Shown piece by piece: positions 1 to 10,734 of a stretch of DNA of 64,000 nucleotides. Origin of the DNA: Salegentibacter sediminis (GTDB lineage: Bacteria; Bacteroidota; Bacteroidia; Flavobacteriales; Flavobacteriaceae). The notes below the pieces were generated by a model, which saw only the letters and a program-made list of their open reading frames with translations, ran no database searches and had not been told where the DNA came from. Both the position numbers and the translations under genes were made by a program. Position 1 is the first letter of the stretch. Each line of letters starts with the position of its first letter. The DNA lies in assembly GCF_002078605.1 (NCBI RefSeq), contig NZ_MSJR01000006.1:150054-214053 (forward strand), given 5' to 3'.

Positions 1-1
1 G

Positions 2-1042
2 GAAAAAGATGAGATTTATTGGGGGGAAGGTTTTGAAACACTTTATGGTTACAAAATTTCCGAACTTACCACAGATATTGACCTGTGGATCAATAATATT
101 CATCCTGAAGATATGAAAGTTGTTAAGAGTAGTCTGGAAAGGGCTGTCGCAGGTGATGATAAAAAGTGGGAGGCTGAGTATCGTTTTGCTACCGGAAATG
201 GGGAATATAAATACGTGAAAGATAAAGGTTATATCGTTAGGAATAAATCGGGGAAAGCGATAAGGGCAGTTGGTGCAATGCAGGATATTTCCAGGTCTAA
301 AGAATATGAAAGCTCCTTAAAATCCCTCAATGATGATTTAAAAAAACATGCAAAAGAACTTGAAATTTCGAATACAGAGTTGGAGCAGTTTGCCTATGTG
401 GCATCACACGACCTGCAGGAACCGCTTAGAATGGTTACCAGTTTTCTAACTCAACTAGAAAAGAAATATTCTGAGCAGCTGGATGAAAAGGCACATACCT
501 ATATTCATTTTGCGGTAGACGGAGCGAAACGCATGCGAAGCATTATCCTTGATCTATTGGAGTTTTCCCGTGTGGGAAGGACTGAAGACAAACAGGAAAT
601 AATTGATGTTAACGAAATAATTTCTGAAGTAAAAACCCTGTACCGGAAAGAAATAGAGGATACGGGTACTGCAATTATCACACAAAATCTCCCGGAGATA
701 ATGGCTCCAAAAAGTCCTTTAAGACAGGTTTTTCAAAACCTTATCAGCAACGCCATTAAATACCGTAAGGAATCAGTGGCTCCCAGGATTGAAATAGGGG
801 TGGAGGAAACCAATAATTTTTTTGTGTTTAGGGTGCAGGATAATGGAATTGGAATAAACACCGAATATTTTGACAAGATTTTTATTATTTTCCAACGTTT
901 ACATCAGAGAGAAACTTATTCTGGTACCGGGATGGGCTTAGCTGTCACTAAAAAGATTATTGAAAATCTGGGAGGTAAAATTTGGTTAGAGTCTAAGGAA
1001 GGAAAAGGAACCATATTCTATTTCAGTATCGTTAAACATTAA
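2..1042 (+). CDS. PAS domain-containing sensor histidine kinase, 5' truncated by window edge
   Basis: Frame is open to the window start (EKDEIYWGEGFETLYGYKISEL... PAS-like); HisKA motif SHDLQEPLRMV; HATPase N/G boxes (NLISNAIKY, DNGIGI, GTGMGLAV). Confidence 0.9.
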   Translation, partial: EKDEIYWGEGFETLYGYKISELTTDIDLWINNIHPEDMKVVKSSLERAVAGDDKKWEAEYRFATGNGEYKYVKDKGYIVRNKSGKAIRAVGAMQDISRSKEYESSLKSLNDDLKKHAKELEISNTELEQFAYVASHDLQEPLRMVTSFLTQLEKKYSEQLDEKAHTYIHFAVDGAKRMRSIILDLLEFSRVGRTEDKQEIIDVNEIISEVKTLYRKEIEDTGTAIITQNLPEIMAPKSPLRQVFQNLISNAIKYRKESVAPRIEIGVEETNNFFVFRVQDNGIGINTEYFDKIFIIFQRLHQRETYSGTGMGLAVTKKIIENLGGKIWLESKEGKGTIFYFSIVKH

Positions 1043-1105
1043 AACTTACCGGATTTTTTCACTATATTTTCAAAGAGTTTTTATCATTTAATCTGAATCA
1101 ACCCT

Positions 1106-1540
1106 ATGAATTCTATTCACATTTTACTTGTTGAAGATAATGAAGGAGATATTTTACTTACTACAGAGGCCCTGGAAGAAGGGAAAATAATGAATAAGTT
1201 AAGCGTAGCCCGGGATGGCCAGGAGGCCCTGGATTTTTTAAATAAAAAAGGCGTATTTCAAACATCAGAACTACCGGATCTTATTCTTCTTGATATTAAT
1301 TTACCTAGAAAAAATGGTCACGAGGTTTTAAAATATATAAAAACTCACCAGGTTTTCAGGAGCATTCCGGTGATAATGCTTACCACCTCTTCTTCACAAA
1401 AGGATATTGATGAGTCTTATAAAAATTATGCAAATTGCTATATCACCAAGCCTATTGAATTAAATGATTTTATGAAGGCTATAAGCAAAATTGAAGATTT
1501 TTGGATCAACCTTGTAAAATTGCCAAAAATAAAGCTTTAA
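1106..1540 (+). CDS. Response regulator, stand-alone receiver domain (Rcp1-like)
   Basis: Receiver signature ILLVEDNEGD, LILLDINLPRKNG, TTSSSQKD, YITKP; directly downstream of the kinase. Confidence 0.9.
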   Translation: MNSIHILLVEDNEGDILLTTEALEEGKIMNKLSVARDGQEALDFLNKKGVFQTSELPDLILLDINLPRKNGHEVLKYIKTHQVFRSIPVIMLTTSSSQKDIDESYKNYANCYITKPIELNDFMKAISKIEDFWINLVKLPKIKL

Positions 1541-1631
1541 AAGAATTCCTTAGAATAAGCCCGGGATCATTAATATATCGTTCTTAATCCTTACATTTGC
1601 AGCCGCAAAAACTCAGCTTAAAATATAATTT

Positions 1632-2726
1632 ATGAAAGCCGGAATCGTAGGATTACCAAACGTAGGAAAATCTACCCTTTTTAATTGTTTATCAAATGCC
1701 AAGGCGCAAAGTGCAAACTTTCCGTTTTGTACCATTGAACCTAATATAGGGGTGGTAAACGTACCCGATACGAGACTGGAGAAACTGGAAAGCCTTGTTA
1801 ATCCGGAGAGGGTTGTACCTGCAACCGTCGAGATAGTGGATATCGCCGGCCTGGTAAAAGGAGCCAGTAAAGGTGAGGGATTAGGAAACCAGTTTTTGGG
1901 AAATATTCGAGAAACCGATGCTATCCTACATGTTTTGCGTTGTTTTGAAAATGATAATATTGTTCATGTTGATGGTTCTATAGACCCCATTCGGGATAAG
2001 GAAACCATAGATATGGAACTTCAGCTGAAGGATCTTGAAACAGTAGAAAAGAAACTGGAAAAGGTTAAGCGGGCTTCCAGAACCGGAAATAAAGAGGCGC
2101 AGAAAGAAGAAGCCGCATTGTTAAAGGTCAAGGAAGGTTTGGAAGCTGGAAAATCGGTTCGTGCAATAAGCCTAACCGAGGATGAGCGAAAGGAATTTAT
2201 CAAGCCCCTGCAGTTTATTACCGATAAACCGGTAATGTATGTTTGTAATGTGGATGAGGGATCAGCGGTTTCAGGAAATGCCCACGTAGATAGGGTTAGA
2301 GAAGCCGTGAAAGAAGAAAATGCCGAGGTGCTGGTATTAGCCGTGGGAACAGAAGCTGATATTACTGAACTGGATGATTATGAGGAACGCCAGATGTTCC
2401 TTCAGGATATTGGCCTGGAAGAACCCGGTTCGGCTAAGTTAATTCGTGGAGCCTATCAATTGCTTGACCTTGAAACTTATTTTACCGCTGGTGTAAAAGA
2501 AGTTAGAGCCTGGACTTTCCCAAAAGGAGCTACTGCGCCTCAAGCCGCGGGTGTGATTCATACCGATTTTGAAAAAGGATTTATCAGGGCAGAAGTTATT
2601 GCCTATGATGATTTTGTACACTTTGGAAGTGAAGCTAAAGTAAAAGAAGCCGGAAAAATGCGGGTAGAAGGAAAAGACTATATCGTGAAAGACGGCGATG
2701 TGATGCATTTCCGATTTAATGTTTAA
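1632..2726 (+). CDS. ychF: Redox-regulated/ribosome-binding GTPase YchF
   Basis: [42 protein letters not shown]-terminal TGS domain; TACATTTG-like -7 box upstream. Confidence 0.97.
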   Translation: MKAGIVGLPNVGKSTLFNCLSNAKAQSANFPFCTIEPNIGVVNVPDTRLEKLESLVNPERVVPATVEIVDIAGLVKGASKGEGLGNQFLGNIRETDAILHVLRCFENDNIVHVDGSIDPIRDKETIDMELQLKDLETVEKKLEKVKRASRTGNKEAQKEEAALLKVKEGLEAGKSVRAISLTEDERKEFIKPLQFITDKPVMYVCNVDEGSAVSGNAHVDRVREAVKEENAEVLVLAVGTEADITELDDYEERQMFLQDIGLEEPGSAKLIRGAYQLLDLETYFTAGVKEVRAWTFPKGATAPQAAGVIHTDFEKGFIRAEVIAYDDFVHFGSEAKVKEAGKMRVEGKDYIVKDGDVMHFRFNV

Positions 2727-2953
2727 TTTTTTTCTACGGAATATAATTCTGGAGATATATTTTTTACTGGTTTACTGATTTTGCCGGATAAACCGGAAGT
2801 TAATCTCAACTGTTTTCCGAAGAAATAACTTTTGAAATACCCAGGAGAACTTATTTTAACAATTTTCCTAAATCTTTGTTAATTACTTTGTGCTGCAAGG
2901 GTTTCAACTTTTTAAGGTATATCTTATATTAGCCACAAACTCCAATTCTACTT

Positions 2954-4816
2954 ATGAGTACGGAAACCAGATATACCGAAGATAATATACGGTCGTTAGA
3001 CTGGAAAGAACACATCAGGATGCGTCCCGGGATGTATATCGGGAAACTGGGGGATGGTTCCAGTGCCGATGATGGTATTTATATTCTTCTAAAAGAAGTT
3101 ATAGACAACTGCATTGACGAATTTGTGATGGGAGCCGGGAAAACCATTGAGATCTCGGTGCAAAACCAACGCGTAATTGTTCGCGATTACGGGCGAGGAA
3201 TTCCATTAGGCAAAGTGGTAGATGTGGTTTCTAAAATGAATACCGGGGGAAAATACGATACCCGTGCTTTTAAAAAATCTGTAGGGCTTAATGGAGTTGG
3301 TACGAAGGCCGTTAACGCACTATCCTCATATTTTAGAGTCGAATCTACGCGAGACGGCCAATCTAAATCGGCAGAATTTGAGCAGGGAAATCTGGTAAAT
3401 GAAGAATTACTCGATGAAACTTCGCGCCGTCGCGGGACCAAAGTAACCTTTAATCCAGATGAGGTTATTTTTAAGCATTTTAAATACCGAAATGAATACA
3501 TCGAAAAGATGCTTAAGAATTATGTTTACCTCAATCCGGGGTTAACCATAATTTTTAATGGGGAGAAATTCCATTCTGAAAATGGTTTAAAGGATCTTCT
3601 AAGTGATAGTATCAGTGAAGAAGACCGTTTATATCCCATTATTCATCTTAAGGGTGACGATATAGAAGTAGCTATAACACATAGCCGAACTCAATACAGC
3701 GAAGAATACCATTCTTTTGTCAATGGCCAGAACACTTCCCAGGGAGGAACACATTTATCTGCCTTCAGGGAAGCGGTAGTGAAAACCGTTAGAGAATTCT
3801 ACGGAAAAAATTATGAAGCCAGCGATATTCGCAAATCTATAGTTGCGGCAATAAGTATCAAGGTGATGGAACCTGTTTTTGAGAGTCAAACCAAAACCAA
3901 ACTGGGTTCTACCGATATGGGCGGAAAATTGCCAACCGTTCGTACTTATATCAATGATTTCATTAAAACCCAGCTGGACAATTACCTGCATAAGAATCAG
4001 GAAACTGCCGAGAAACTTCAGCGTAAAATTCTTCAGGCTGAAAGAGAAAGAAAAGATCTTTCGGGAATACGAAAATTAGCACGAGACAGGGCGAAGAAAG
4101 CCAGTTTACACAATAAAAAATTAAGGGATTGCCGAATTCATTTAGGAGATAGTAAAAAAGAACGTTACCTGGAAACCACCTTGTTTATTACCGAGGGAGA
4201 TTCGGCGAGTGGTTCTATAACCAAATCCCGAAATGTAGAAACCCAGGCGGTTTTTAGTTTAAAAGGAAAGCCACTGAACAGCTATGGTCTGAGCAAAAAA
4301 ATAGTATACGAAAATGAAGAATTCAACCTTTTGCAGGCGGCCTTAAATATTGAGGAATCTTTAGAAGATCTTCGGTATAACAATATCGTGATCGCTACTG
4401 ATGCCGATGTAGATGGAATGCACATCAGGTTATTGCTCATAACATTCTTCCTTCAGTTTTTCCCGGAATTAATTAAGGAAAATCATCTTTATATTCTTCA
4501 AACTCCGCTTTTTAGAGTTAGAAATAAAAAAGAAACAATTTATTGTTACAGTGAGACAGAAAGGAAACAGGCCATCGAAAAGCTAAAAGGCAAAGTAGAG
4601 ATCACCAGGTTTAAGGGGTTAGGGGAGATTTCGCCAGATGAATTTAAATATTTTATTGGAGAAGATATTCGCCTGGATCCTGTTATGTTGGATAAAGAGA
4701 AGTCTATAGAGGAAATGCTTGGTTTTTATATGGGTAAAAACACGCCAGACAGGCAGGAATTTATTATTGATAACCTCAAAGTCGAACTTGATTTGGTAGA
4801 AGAACTAGGGATATGA
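2954..4816 (+). CDS. parE: DNA topoisomerase IV subunit B
   Basis: GHKL ATPase ([17 protein letters not shown]), TOPRIM ([21 protein letters not shown]); followed by parC. Confidence 0.95.
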   Translation: MSTETRYTEDNIRSLDWKEHIRMRPGMYIGKLGDGSSADDGIYILLKEVIDNCIDEFVMGAGKTIEISVQNQRVIVRDYGRGIPLGKVVDVVSKMNTGGKYDTRAFKKSVGLNGVGTKAVNALSSYFRVESTRDGQSKSAEFEQGNLVNEELLDETSRRRGTKVTFNPDEVIFKHFKYRNEYIEKMLKNYVYLNPGLTIIFNGEKFHSENGLKDLLSDSISEEDRLYPIIHLKGDDIEVAITHSRTQYSEEYHSFVNGQNTSQGGTHLSAFREAVVKTVREFYGKNYEASDIRKSIVAAISIKVMEPVFESQTKTKLGSTDMGGKLPTVRTYINDFIKTQLDNYLHKNQETAEKLQRKILQAERERKDLSGIRKLARDRAKKASLHNKKLRDCRIHLGDSKKERYLETTLFITEGDSASGSITKSRNVETQAVFSLKGKPLNSYGLSKKIVYENEEFNLLQAALNIEESLEDLRYNNIVIATDADVDGMHIRLLLITFFLQFFPELIKENHLYILQTPLFRVRNKKETIYCYSETERKQAIEKLKGKVEITRFKGLGEISPDEFKYFIGEDIRLDPVMLDKEKSIEEMLGFYMGKNTPDRQEFIIDNLKVELDLVEELGI

Positions 4817-5295
4817 GGTTTACCAATAAAAACGAAATAAAGGTAATCCCTTCGATTTATACCATATTGGTAGCCATTTTTGTCACCAATATATTTGTAA
4901 ATATCGAATTGATGGGCTCAGATGAGCCGGTGAATTTTAGCCATTATGTGCCAAATATTGTTGTGGTAATTCTGGCGATATACGTGCACCGGGTAGGGCA
5001 GGCCTTCGATTTTGATAGTGATGGAGAGACTCTTAATTTGAAGAATAACGGCGTGTTTTTTTCAAAGTTTATGGAATACCGGGTGAAAAAGGCCGAGTTT
5101 CCTAAACGCAAACTGGGAAAATACAGGTTTAGCGACTATTTTTTCTATTCAGCATTGACCATTTATATAAGTTCCCGCAGAAGACGCGGCTATAAAAAAT
5201 ATACATTTAACACTACTTTTTTAACCCGAAAAAAGAAAAAGGGAATGCTGAGTTCCCTTGATAAAATTCTCGAGAAGTCTAAAGCAACCGCCTAA
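4813..5295 (+). CDS. Uncharacterised membrane protein in topoisomerase IV operon
   Basis: 160 aa with two N-terminal hydrophobic segments and a basic C-terminus; ATGA overlap with parE and TAATG overlap with parC. Confidence 0.75.
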   Translation: MRFTNKNEIKVIPSIYTILVAIFVTNIFVNIELMGSDEPVNFSHYVPNIVVVILAIYVHRVGQAFDFDSDGETLNLKNNGVFFSKFMEYRVKKAEFPKRKLGKYRFSDYFFYSALTIYISSRRRRGYKKYTFNTTFLTRKKKKGMLSSLDKILEKSKATA

Positions 5296-7946
5296 TGGAA
5301 GAAAACCACGAAGGAAACCCACAGGAAGAATTTGAACAACCCAGGGAAGAATTGATCAAGGTAACCGGGATGTATAAAGACTGGTTCCTGGATTATGCTT
5401 CTTACGTGATTCTGGAGCGTGCTGTGCCGGCTATTGAAGATGGTTTCAAACCTGTGCAGCGTCGTATAATGCATTCTATGAAAGACCTGGACGATGGCCG
5501 CTATAACAAAGTAGCAAATATCGTGGGTCACACTATGCAATACCATCCGCACGGAGACGCCAGTATAGGGGATGCTATGGTACAGATGGGGCAAAAAGAA
5601 TTGCTTATAGATACCCAGGGGAACTGGGGAAATGTATTAACAGGTGACCGGGCTGCCGCTCCGCGTTATATTGAGGCCAGGCTTTCTAAATTCGCCCTGG
5701 AGGTGTTATTCAACCCAAAATTAACCGAATGGCAACTTTCTTACGACGGAAGAAAAAGCGAACCCGTTAATTTGCCGGTTAAATTTCCGATGTTGCTGGC
5801 TCAGGGTGCCGAAGGGATTGCGGTAGGGCTTAGCACAAGAATTCTTCCACACAACTTTAATGAGCTCATCGATGCTTCTATAAAACATTTAAAAGGAAAA
5901 AGATTCACGCTGTTCCCCGATTTTCCAACCGGAGGAGTTGCCGATATTTCAAATTATAACGATGGTAGGAGAGGTGGAAGAGTTCGGGTTCGGGCAAAGA
6001 TCAGCCAGCATGATAAAAACACCCTGGCCATCACAGAGATTCCTTATGGAACAACCACTTCTACGTTAATTGATTCAATTTTAAAGGCAAATGATAAAGG
6101 AAAAATAAAGATCAAAAGGATTGAGGATAATACCGCTGCCGAAGTGGAGATCCTCATTCATTTGCCCAACAATATTTCACCCGATAAAACCATCGATGCC
6201 CTATATGCTTTCACCCAATGTGAAAACTCACTGGCACCCCTGGGATGTGTAATTATCGATAACAAACCAGAATTTTTAGGAGTTTCCGAGATTTTACGCC
6301 GGTCTACAGATCATACGCTTTTTCTGCTGAAAAGGGAACTTCAAATTAAACTTGAGGAATTCGAAGAACAGTGGCATTTTGCATCTCTAGAGCGAATTTT
6401 TATTGAAAACAGGATCTATCGTGATATTGAAGAAGAAGAAACCTGGCCTGGCGTAATTGAAGCCATCGATAAAGGTTTAAAGCCTTTTACAAAACACCTG
6501 AAAAGGGAAGTTACCGAGGAAGATATTGTTCGACTTACCGAAATTCGCATTAAACGTATTTCAAAATTCGATATTGACAAGGCCCAGCAAAAGATCGAGG
6601 CGTTGGAAGGCGAAATCGCCCAGATAAAACATTATCTCGATAACCTGGTAGAATTTGCCATAGATTACTTTAAAAAGCTCAAAAAGGATTACGGCCAGGA
6701 GCAGGACCGAAAAACTGAGCTTCGTATTTTCGATGATATTGAAGCTACCAAAGTGGTGATTAGAAACACCAAGCTTTATGTAAACCGCAAGGAAGGTTTT
6801 GTAGGTACCTCCCTCAAAAAAGACGAATACGTAACCGATTGTTCAGATATCGATGATGTGATTGTCTTTACCGCCGATGGAAAAATGATGGTCACCAAGG
6901 TAGATACCAAAACCTTTATCGGGAAGGATATAATTCACGTCGCCATTTTCAAGAAAAAAGATAAGCGCACTATTTATAATATGATTTACCGCGATGGTAA
7001 AAATGGAGCTTCTTATATAAAGCGATTTGCAGTTACTTCGGTGACCAGGGATAGGGAATACGATCTTACCCAGGGCAAAAAAGACTCCAAGGTACATTAT
7101 TTCTCAGCTAACCCTAATGGCGAAGCCGAAGTGGTTTTGGTATTATTACGCCAGGTGGGAAGCATTAAGAAGCTGAAATTTGATGTAGATTTTGCCGATA
7201 TCCTGATAAAAGGTCGGAACGTAAAAGGAAATATAGTTACAAAATATGCTGTAAAACGAATAGAATTAAAAGAAGAAGGTGTTTCTACTTTAAAACCGCG
7301 CAGGATCTGGTTCGACGAAACGGTTAAACGCTTGAATGTCGATGAACGGGGCGAATTGCTTGGAGAATTTAAAGGGGATGACCGTATTCTTATCGTAACT
7401 GCAGATGGAATCGCCAAAACCATTAAACCTGAACTTACTACCCGTTTTGATGAAGAAATGCTGGTTTTGGAGAAATGGAACCCTAAAAAACCTGTTTCAG
7501 CGATCTATTGGGAGCCTGAAAAAGAACGCTTTTATGTAAAACGTTTCCTGATTGAAAATCCAGATAAAGAAGAAAAGTTCATCAGTGATCACGAAAATTC
7601 CTATCTCGAGATAGTTTCAACAGATTACTACCCGATGGCAGAGGTGGTCTATAACAAGCCAAGAGGAAAAGAACAACCACCAAACGATGAGGTAAACCTG
7701 GAAGATTTTATTTCAGTAAAAGGGATAAAGGCCCAGGGGAACCAGTTAACTTCAGAAAAGGTGAAACAAATCAATTTACTGGATCCATTGCCGTATGAAG
7801 AGGAAGAGGAAACCCCTGCGGAAGAAATAGAGGTAGTGGATGAAGAGAGTCTTACCGAGGATAAAAACCGGGCAGATACTGGAAAACCCATCAATGGGAA
7901 AGCCTCAGAAAATTCTGAAAGTCAAACCAAATTATTTGACGAGTAA
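5295..7946 (+). CDS. parC: DNA topoisomerase IV subunit A
   Basis: Type IIA A subunit: YASYVILERAVPAIEDGFKPVQRRI, AAAPRYIEARLSK (catalytic Tyr); distinct from gyrA at 28251. Confidence 0.95.
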   Translation: MEENHEGNPQEEFEQPREELIKVTGMYKDWFLDYASYVILERAVPAIEDGFKPVQRRIMHSMKDLDDGRYNKVANIVGHTMQYHPHGDASIGDAMVQMGQKELLIDTQGNWGNVLTGDRAAAPRYIEARLSKFALEVLFNPKLTEWQLSYDGRKSEPVNLPVKFPMLLAQGAEGIAVGLSTRILPHNFNELIDASIKHLKGKRFTLFPDFPTGGVADISNYNDGRRGGRVRVRAKISQHDKNTLAITEIPYGTTTSTLIDSILKANDKGKIKIKRIEDNTAAEVEILIHLPNNISPDKTIDALYAFTQCENSLAPLGCVIIDNKPEFLGVSEILRRSTDHTLFLLKRELQIKLEEFEEQWHFASLERIFIENRIYRDIEEEETWPGVIEAIDKGLKPFTKHLKREVTEEDIVRLTEIRIKRISKFDIDKAQQKIEALEGEIAQIKHYLDNLVEFAIDYFKKLKKDYGQEQDRKTELRIFDDIEATKVVIRNTKLYVNRKEGFVGTSLKKDEYVTDCSDIDDVIVFTADGKMMVTKVDTKTFIGKDIIHVAIFKKKDKRTIYNMIYRDGKNGASYIKRFAVTSVTRDREYDLTQGKKDSKVHYFSANPNGEAEVVLVLLRQVGSIKKLKFDVDFADILIKGRNVKGNIVTKYAVKRIELKEEGVSTLKPRRIWFDETVKRLNVDERGELLGEFKGDDRILIVTADGIAKTIKPELTTRFDEEMLVLEKWNPKKPVSAIYWEPEKERFYVKRFLIENPDKEEKFISDHENSYLEIVSTDYYPMAEVVYNKPRGKEQPPNDEVNLEDFISVKGIKAQGNQLTSEKVKQINLLDPLPYEEEEETPAEEIEVVDEESLTEDKNRADTGKPINGKASENSESQTKLFDE

Positions 7947-8395
7947 TGGGGTTGATCAAGGAATTTAAGGAGTTTGCCATCAAAGGCAATATGATAGATA
8001 TGGCCGTAGGTATCATTATTGGTACTGCTTTCAATGCGGTGGTAAATACCTTGGTTAAAGAAGTGGTAATGCCGCCACTCAGTTTAATGACCAATGGCAT
8101 AAGTTTTTCTGACAAAAAAATAGTCTTAAAGGAAGTTGTACCTGAAGCCGGGGGAGTAGAGGCGGTTCAGGAAGTTGCGATTGGATATGGTGCCTTGATC
8201 GAGACCTTGCTCGATTTTATTATAATTGGCTTCACAATTTTCCTGGTAATTAAAGTGATAAACCGGTTTCGCCGAAAAGCTGAAGATCCAAAAGATACCC
8301 GGGAAACAACCCCAAAGGATATCGAGTTACTATCAAAACTAACCGAACTGATGGAAGAACAGAATAAATTGCTGAAAAAAGGAAACAGGAATTAA
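7946..8395 (+). CDS. mscL: Large-conductance mechanosensitive channel
   Basis: KEFAIKGNMIDMAVGIIIGTAFNAVVNTLVKEVVMPPLS is the MscL N-terminal signature; TAATG overlap with parC. Confidence 0.95.
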   Translation: MGLIKEFKEFAIKGNMIDMAVGIIIGTAFNAVVNTLVKEVVMPPLSLMTNGISFSDKKIVLKEVVPEAGGVEAVQEVAIGYGALIETLLDFIIIGFTIFLVIKVINRFRRKAEDPKDTRETTPKDIELLSKLTELMEEQNKLLKKGNRN

Positions 8396-8773
8396 CTATT
8401 CTGTTACACGTTTTACCGAGCCTCGTTCTTTTCTTGAATCTCCAACTACTCCATATTCAAAAGTATAGCCATCTTTGCTGGTGGTAAGAATCTTCATATG
8501 AATTGGCTTTTCTTCAGCCATATTCTTCGGGTTGAGGTTTTTTAAAATATATTCGCAGTCATTTAGCCAACGCACCGAAGAGGTATCGGTATTCCCCTGG
8601 AAATAATCAATTTCAATACTATCGTTTCTTACGAAGCGTGAGGTAACCAATTCCCCGCTTAGATAGGTCTCAAATTCGTATGTACCGGTTTTGAAGTCGG
8701 AACAATTGCGTTCTGGTTGAAAGCAACCGGTGAGGCTAAAAATAATAGCCAGAAGGATAAGGCTTTTTCTCAT
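8396..8773 (-). CDS. Hypothetical lipoprotein
   Basis: Start re-assigned to the internal Met giving signal peptide MRKSLILLAIIFSLTGC with lipobox Cys. Confidence 0.65.
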   Translation of the reverse strand: MRKSLILLAIIFSLTGCFQPERNCSDFKTGTYEFETYLSGELVTSRFVRNDSIEIDYFQGNTDTSSVRWLNDCEYILKNLNPKNMAEEKPIHMKILTTSKDGYTFEYGVVGDSRKERGSVKRVTE

Positions 8774-8804
8774 ACTGCAAAATAAGCGTATTTTAACCTG
8801 AAAG

Positions 8805-9218
8805 TCAATTTTCAAAAGCTTCAAAAGTCCCGTCTGTATAAAAAATCACAATTTTCTTTATTTGTTTTTCCTTTTGGGTAGAATCCATAGGAATTTTATG
8901 CTGTGGAATTCCAGAGGAAGGGTTTTCTTTTTCAGGAATAGGAGGAATTGGTTTTGACTGAAATTCGGGTTGCGGGGTAGAAACAGCTCTTTCTTTTGGG
9001 AATTTCCCTTTTCCATTTAAAAGCCAGTAGAGTTCTACCTCCGGAAAATGTGAGATCACTTTCATCACAAAATCCAGGCTGGGTTTATTTCTTCCCGATA
9101 GAATATGTGAAATAGAGGAGCGACCAACTTCAATCTGATCGGCAAATGCTGCAGCCGATAAATCGTAATAATCGATTATCTTTTCCAGTCTTGCAGCAAA
9201 TTTTTCGGTGTTTACCAT
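8805..9218 (-). CDS. XRE-family helix-turn-helix transcriptional regulator
   Basis: HTH: SAAAFADQIEVGRSSISHILSGRNKPSLDFVMKVISHFPEV; divergent from the M14 peptidase with an operator array between. Confidence 0.85.
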   Translation of the reverse strand: MVNTEKFAARLEKIIDYYDLSAAAFADQIEVGRSSISHILSGRNKPSLDFVMKVISHFPEVELYWLLNGKGKFPKERAVSTPQPEFQSKPIPPIPEKENPSSGIPQHKIPMDSTQKEKQIKKIVIFYTDGTFEAFEN

Positions 9219-9495
9219 TGTGAATTAAAATGATGTAAATTCTATTTACAAATGTAAATAAAAGATTCACAAGAACAAAGTTACAATTGTAAACAAGTGT
9301 TTTTAGTTTAAATTATTTATTTATATAATAGTTTTTAAATAACTCATAAATAGAATGATATAATAATTTTTATGCTTAATAGGATAGATTCCTAATGGGT
9401 GTTCAGCTTTCTGAATATACTTGTTACACTTGTAAACACACATCTCTGCACAACTTGTTTACAATTGTAAAATATTGAATGTTTACTTTTGTGAA
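9211..9495. promoter_or_regulatory. Six-copy palindromic operator array (TTTACAnnTGTAAA-like)
   Basis: Copies read directly: 9211-9224 TTTACCATTGTGAA, 9245-9258 TTTACAAATGTAAA, 9280-9293 GTTACAATTGTAAA, 9423-9436 GTTACACTTGTAAA, 9458-9471 TTTACAATTGTAAA, 9482-9495 TTTACTTTTGTGAA. Confidence 0.85.
9249..9278 (-). promoter_or_regulatory. Bacteroidota-type promoter for the XRE gene (TTG-N19-TACATTTG)
   Basis: On the minus strand, TTG at 9278-9276, 19 nt spacer, TACATTTG at 9256-9249; start codon at 9218. Confidence 0.6.
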
Positions 9496-9496
9496 C

Positions 9497-10660
9497 ATGA
9501 ATTATTCAACAATACTACAGCCTTTAATGGAGTCTTATTCTTCTGTTAAGGAAAAAACAATCCAGGGCCGATATCTTCATTTAGAACATATTGAGCCCTT
9601 GCTTCAAAAGCATTCAAAAAATTTCAGAATAAAGGTAATCGGCAGATCGGTTTTGAATGAGCCTATTCATCGTGTTGAAATGGGCAAGGGTAAAATAAAG
9701 GTATTGGCCTGGTCACAGATGCATGGAAATGAATCTACCACCACAAAGGCAGTCTTTGATCTTTTAAATGCTGCTAGCCTTTTAAACACAAATTCTGTGC
9801 TGTCTGCTATTCTCTCCAGGTGTACTGTTCGTATTATTCCTATGCTAAATCCCGATGGGGCAAAGGTCTACACCAGGCTTAATGCTAATCAAGTGGATTT
9901 AAATCGTGATGCGCAGGAGCTCAAAGAGCCTGAAAGTAGAGTGTTGCGCAACGAATTTGATGCTTTTAAACCTGATTTTTGTTTAAATCTTCACGACCAG
10001 CGTACAATTTTTAGTGCGGGTAGGGCGGCAAGGCCGGCGACCCTGTCTTTCTTAACCCCTTCTATGGACCGGGACAGGGCTGTACACCCTGAAAGAAAGA
10101 AAAGTATGCAGATTATTACAAGAATCTATGAGGACCTAAAACTGGTCTTGCCGGGAAGGATTGGGAGGTATGACGATGGATATAATATCAATTGTACCGG
10201 AGATACTTTCCAGACCGCTAAGGTTCCTACCATTTTATTTGAAGCCGGTCACGCTCCTGGGGATTATGAGCGGGAAAAAGTAAGGGAGTATGTTTATGCC
10301 GCCATGGTTTCAGCTTTGTATGCTATCGCTTCGGGAAACTTTACCGAAAGCAACTATTCAGTTTATACCGATATCCCTCAAAACGAGAAGCTATTTAACG
10401 ATATAATTCTGAAATATGTATTGTTAAATAATCAGCGGATGGATGTATCTATTCAATATAAAGAAGAATTAGTGGGGGATAATATAGAATTGGTACCAAT
10501 AATTGAAAAAATAGCCCCTGAGATTACAAATTTTGCTCATAGGATAATCGATGCTAAAGGCGCAAAAATTGAATTTCCGGATGTGCCTGAAGTTCGCGAA
10601 AACGTTATAGTTAATAAAATTATCTTAAACGGGGAGATAATAGGTCTTAAATGTGAATAA
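9497..10660 (+). CDS. M14 family zinc carboxypeptidase-like peptidase
   Basis: SQMHGNESTTTKAVFDLL (HxxE zinc motif), IIPMLNPDGA, FCLNLHDQRT, LFEAGHAPGDYEREK. Track start is 9479; the internal Met at 9497 lies just after a TACTTTTG box and is a likely alternative start. Confidence 0.8.
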   Translation: MNYSTILQPLMESYSSVKEKTIQGRYLHLEHIEPLLQKHSKNFRIKVIGRSVLNEPIHRVEMGKGKIKVLAWSQMHGNESTTTKAVFDLLNAASLLNTNSVLSAILSRCTVRIIPMLNPDGAKVYTRLNANQVDLNRDAQELKEPESRVLRNEFDAFKPDFCLNLHDQRTIFSAGRAARPATLSFLTPSMDRDRAVHPERKKSMQIITRIYEDLKLVLPGRIGRYDDGYNINCTGDTFQTAKVPTILFEAGHAPGDYEREKVREYVYAAMVSALYAIASGNFTESNYSVYTDIPQNEKLFNDIILKYVLLNNQRMDVSIQYKEELVGDNIELVPIIEKIAPEITNFAHRIIDAKGAKIEFPDVPEVRENVIVNKIILNGEIIGLKCE

Positions 10661-10734
10661 TTCTCAAAATACTTAGTAATTATTCAACGATTTTGTATTA
10701 ATTTTGAACTTCATTAAAAAAAGAGATTTGAAAA

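Noticed and set aside
2021-3501. Long antisense ORFs opposite ychF and parE (e.g. 2021..2203, 3187..3501) and similar shadows throughout the track
   Set aside because: They lie fully inside well-supported genes on the other strand, lack recognisable domains and have low-complexity Ser/Phe-rich translations typical of antisense frames.
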